A DNA stretch of 64,000 nucleotides from Halorubrum vacuolatum (lineage in GTDB: Archaea > Halobacteriota > Halobacteria > Halobacteriales > Haloferacaceae): positions 1-64,000 of the forward strand of contig NZ_FZNQ01000012.1 of assembly GCF_900188065.1 (NCBI RefSeq), in the 5' to 3' direction. A program made the position numbers and the translations under genes. Every line of letters begins with the position of its first letter. The stretch's first letter is position 1. Positions 63,807 to 64,000 of this stretch are shown piece after piece. The notes beneath the pieces were generated by a model. The model did not search any database. It was not told the origin of the DNA and saw only the letters and a list, made by a program, of their open reading frames with translations.

Positions 63807-64000
63807 TCAGGCAAGCCGCATCCGATCGAGCAGTTCGGCGGTGGCGTCCGAACCGAACCGTAACGGTCGTCGCCACCACGGTCCCTTCCCGGAATCCGAT
63901 GACCGTTCAGTCACGAGGCGGTTCGCCTCGACGCCAGCTCCCGGTGTACTTAACGGCACGACCCGATCGAACAGTCCCGACGCCTCCCGCTCGCCGGCGA
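63807..64000 (-). CDS. C-terminal part of a gene running off the right edge
   Basis: The minus strand is open from the edge to a TGA at 63807-63809, giving about 64 residues that end TAELLDRMRLA. Preceding residues include GAGVEANRLVTERS and PWWRRPLRFGSDA. The absence of stops is modest evidence only. The product cannot be named. The adjacent interval 63770-63805 has a duplicated gaccgccgacaa. Confidence 0.45.
   Translation of the reverse strand, partial: AGEREASGLFDRVVPLSTPGAGVEANRLVTERSSDSGKGPWWRRPLRFGSDATAELLDRMRLA

Overview
The window is a stretch of haloarchaeal (class Halobacteria) chromosome. The evidence is a high-GC sequence, very acidic predicted proteins (many Asp/Glu, few Lys), TATA-like boxes about 25-30 bases upstream of start codons with little or no leader, archaeal-only genes (LSm next to ribosomal protein L37e, Elp3 with a GNAT tail, a tRNA with an intron after position 37), and Bat-type HTH_10 regulation. 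I cannot fix the genus. No CRISPR array, rRNA operon or intact mobile element is visible. Only the extreme left edge might hold the tail of a transposase-like ORF.

Positions 0.4-26 kb read as a one-carbon and methylated-osmolyte island. It holds a BCCT transporter, FolD overlapping threonine ammonia-lyase, RidA, formate-tetrahydrofolate ligase, two tandem 850-residue FAD oxidase/GcvT fusions of the dimethylglycine/sarcosine dehydrogenase type, an uncharacterised HTH protein, a MetF-family reductase, a DmdA-like GcvT-fold methyltransferase and a Bat/HTH_10 regulator. A little further on lie an etfB-etfA-fixC(X) operon and a ferredoxin. Together they could import betaine- or DMSP-like solutes, move methyl or methylene groups to tetrahydrofolate, oxidise these to formate with ATP recovery, and pass electrons through ETF to quinone. 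The pathway is inferred; the individual enzyme families are recognised with good confidence.

Positions 26-32 kb hold ion transport genes (two CPA2 antiporters with RCK-like tails and an NhaC antiporter). Positions 32-46 kb are mostly housekeeping: aspartate-semialdehyde dehydrogenase, a 3-hydroxyacyl-CoA dehydrogenase/enoyl-CoA hydratase fusion, a DNA glycosylase, a RimK-type ligase fused to a retropepsin-like domain, an aldo/keto reductase, LSm-L37e, Elp3, a universal stress protein with a GNAT, a histidine kinase, and a tungsten aldehyde:ferredoxin oxidoreductase.

Positions 46-64 kb contain three integral-membrane proteases (site-2 protease, rhomboid, HtpX), PurF, a zinc alcohol dehydrogenase, two flavoproteins of the photolyase/cryptochrome family, DsbB, an intron-containing tRNA-Glu, a rhodanese, a DJ-1/PfpI protein, a universal stress protein and an aspartoacylase-family hydrolase. 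Three genes shorter than 60 codons are added here: L37e (39292-39468) and two 43-residue ORFs (6343-6474 and 60634-60765), each with a suitably placed TATA-like box.
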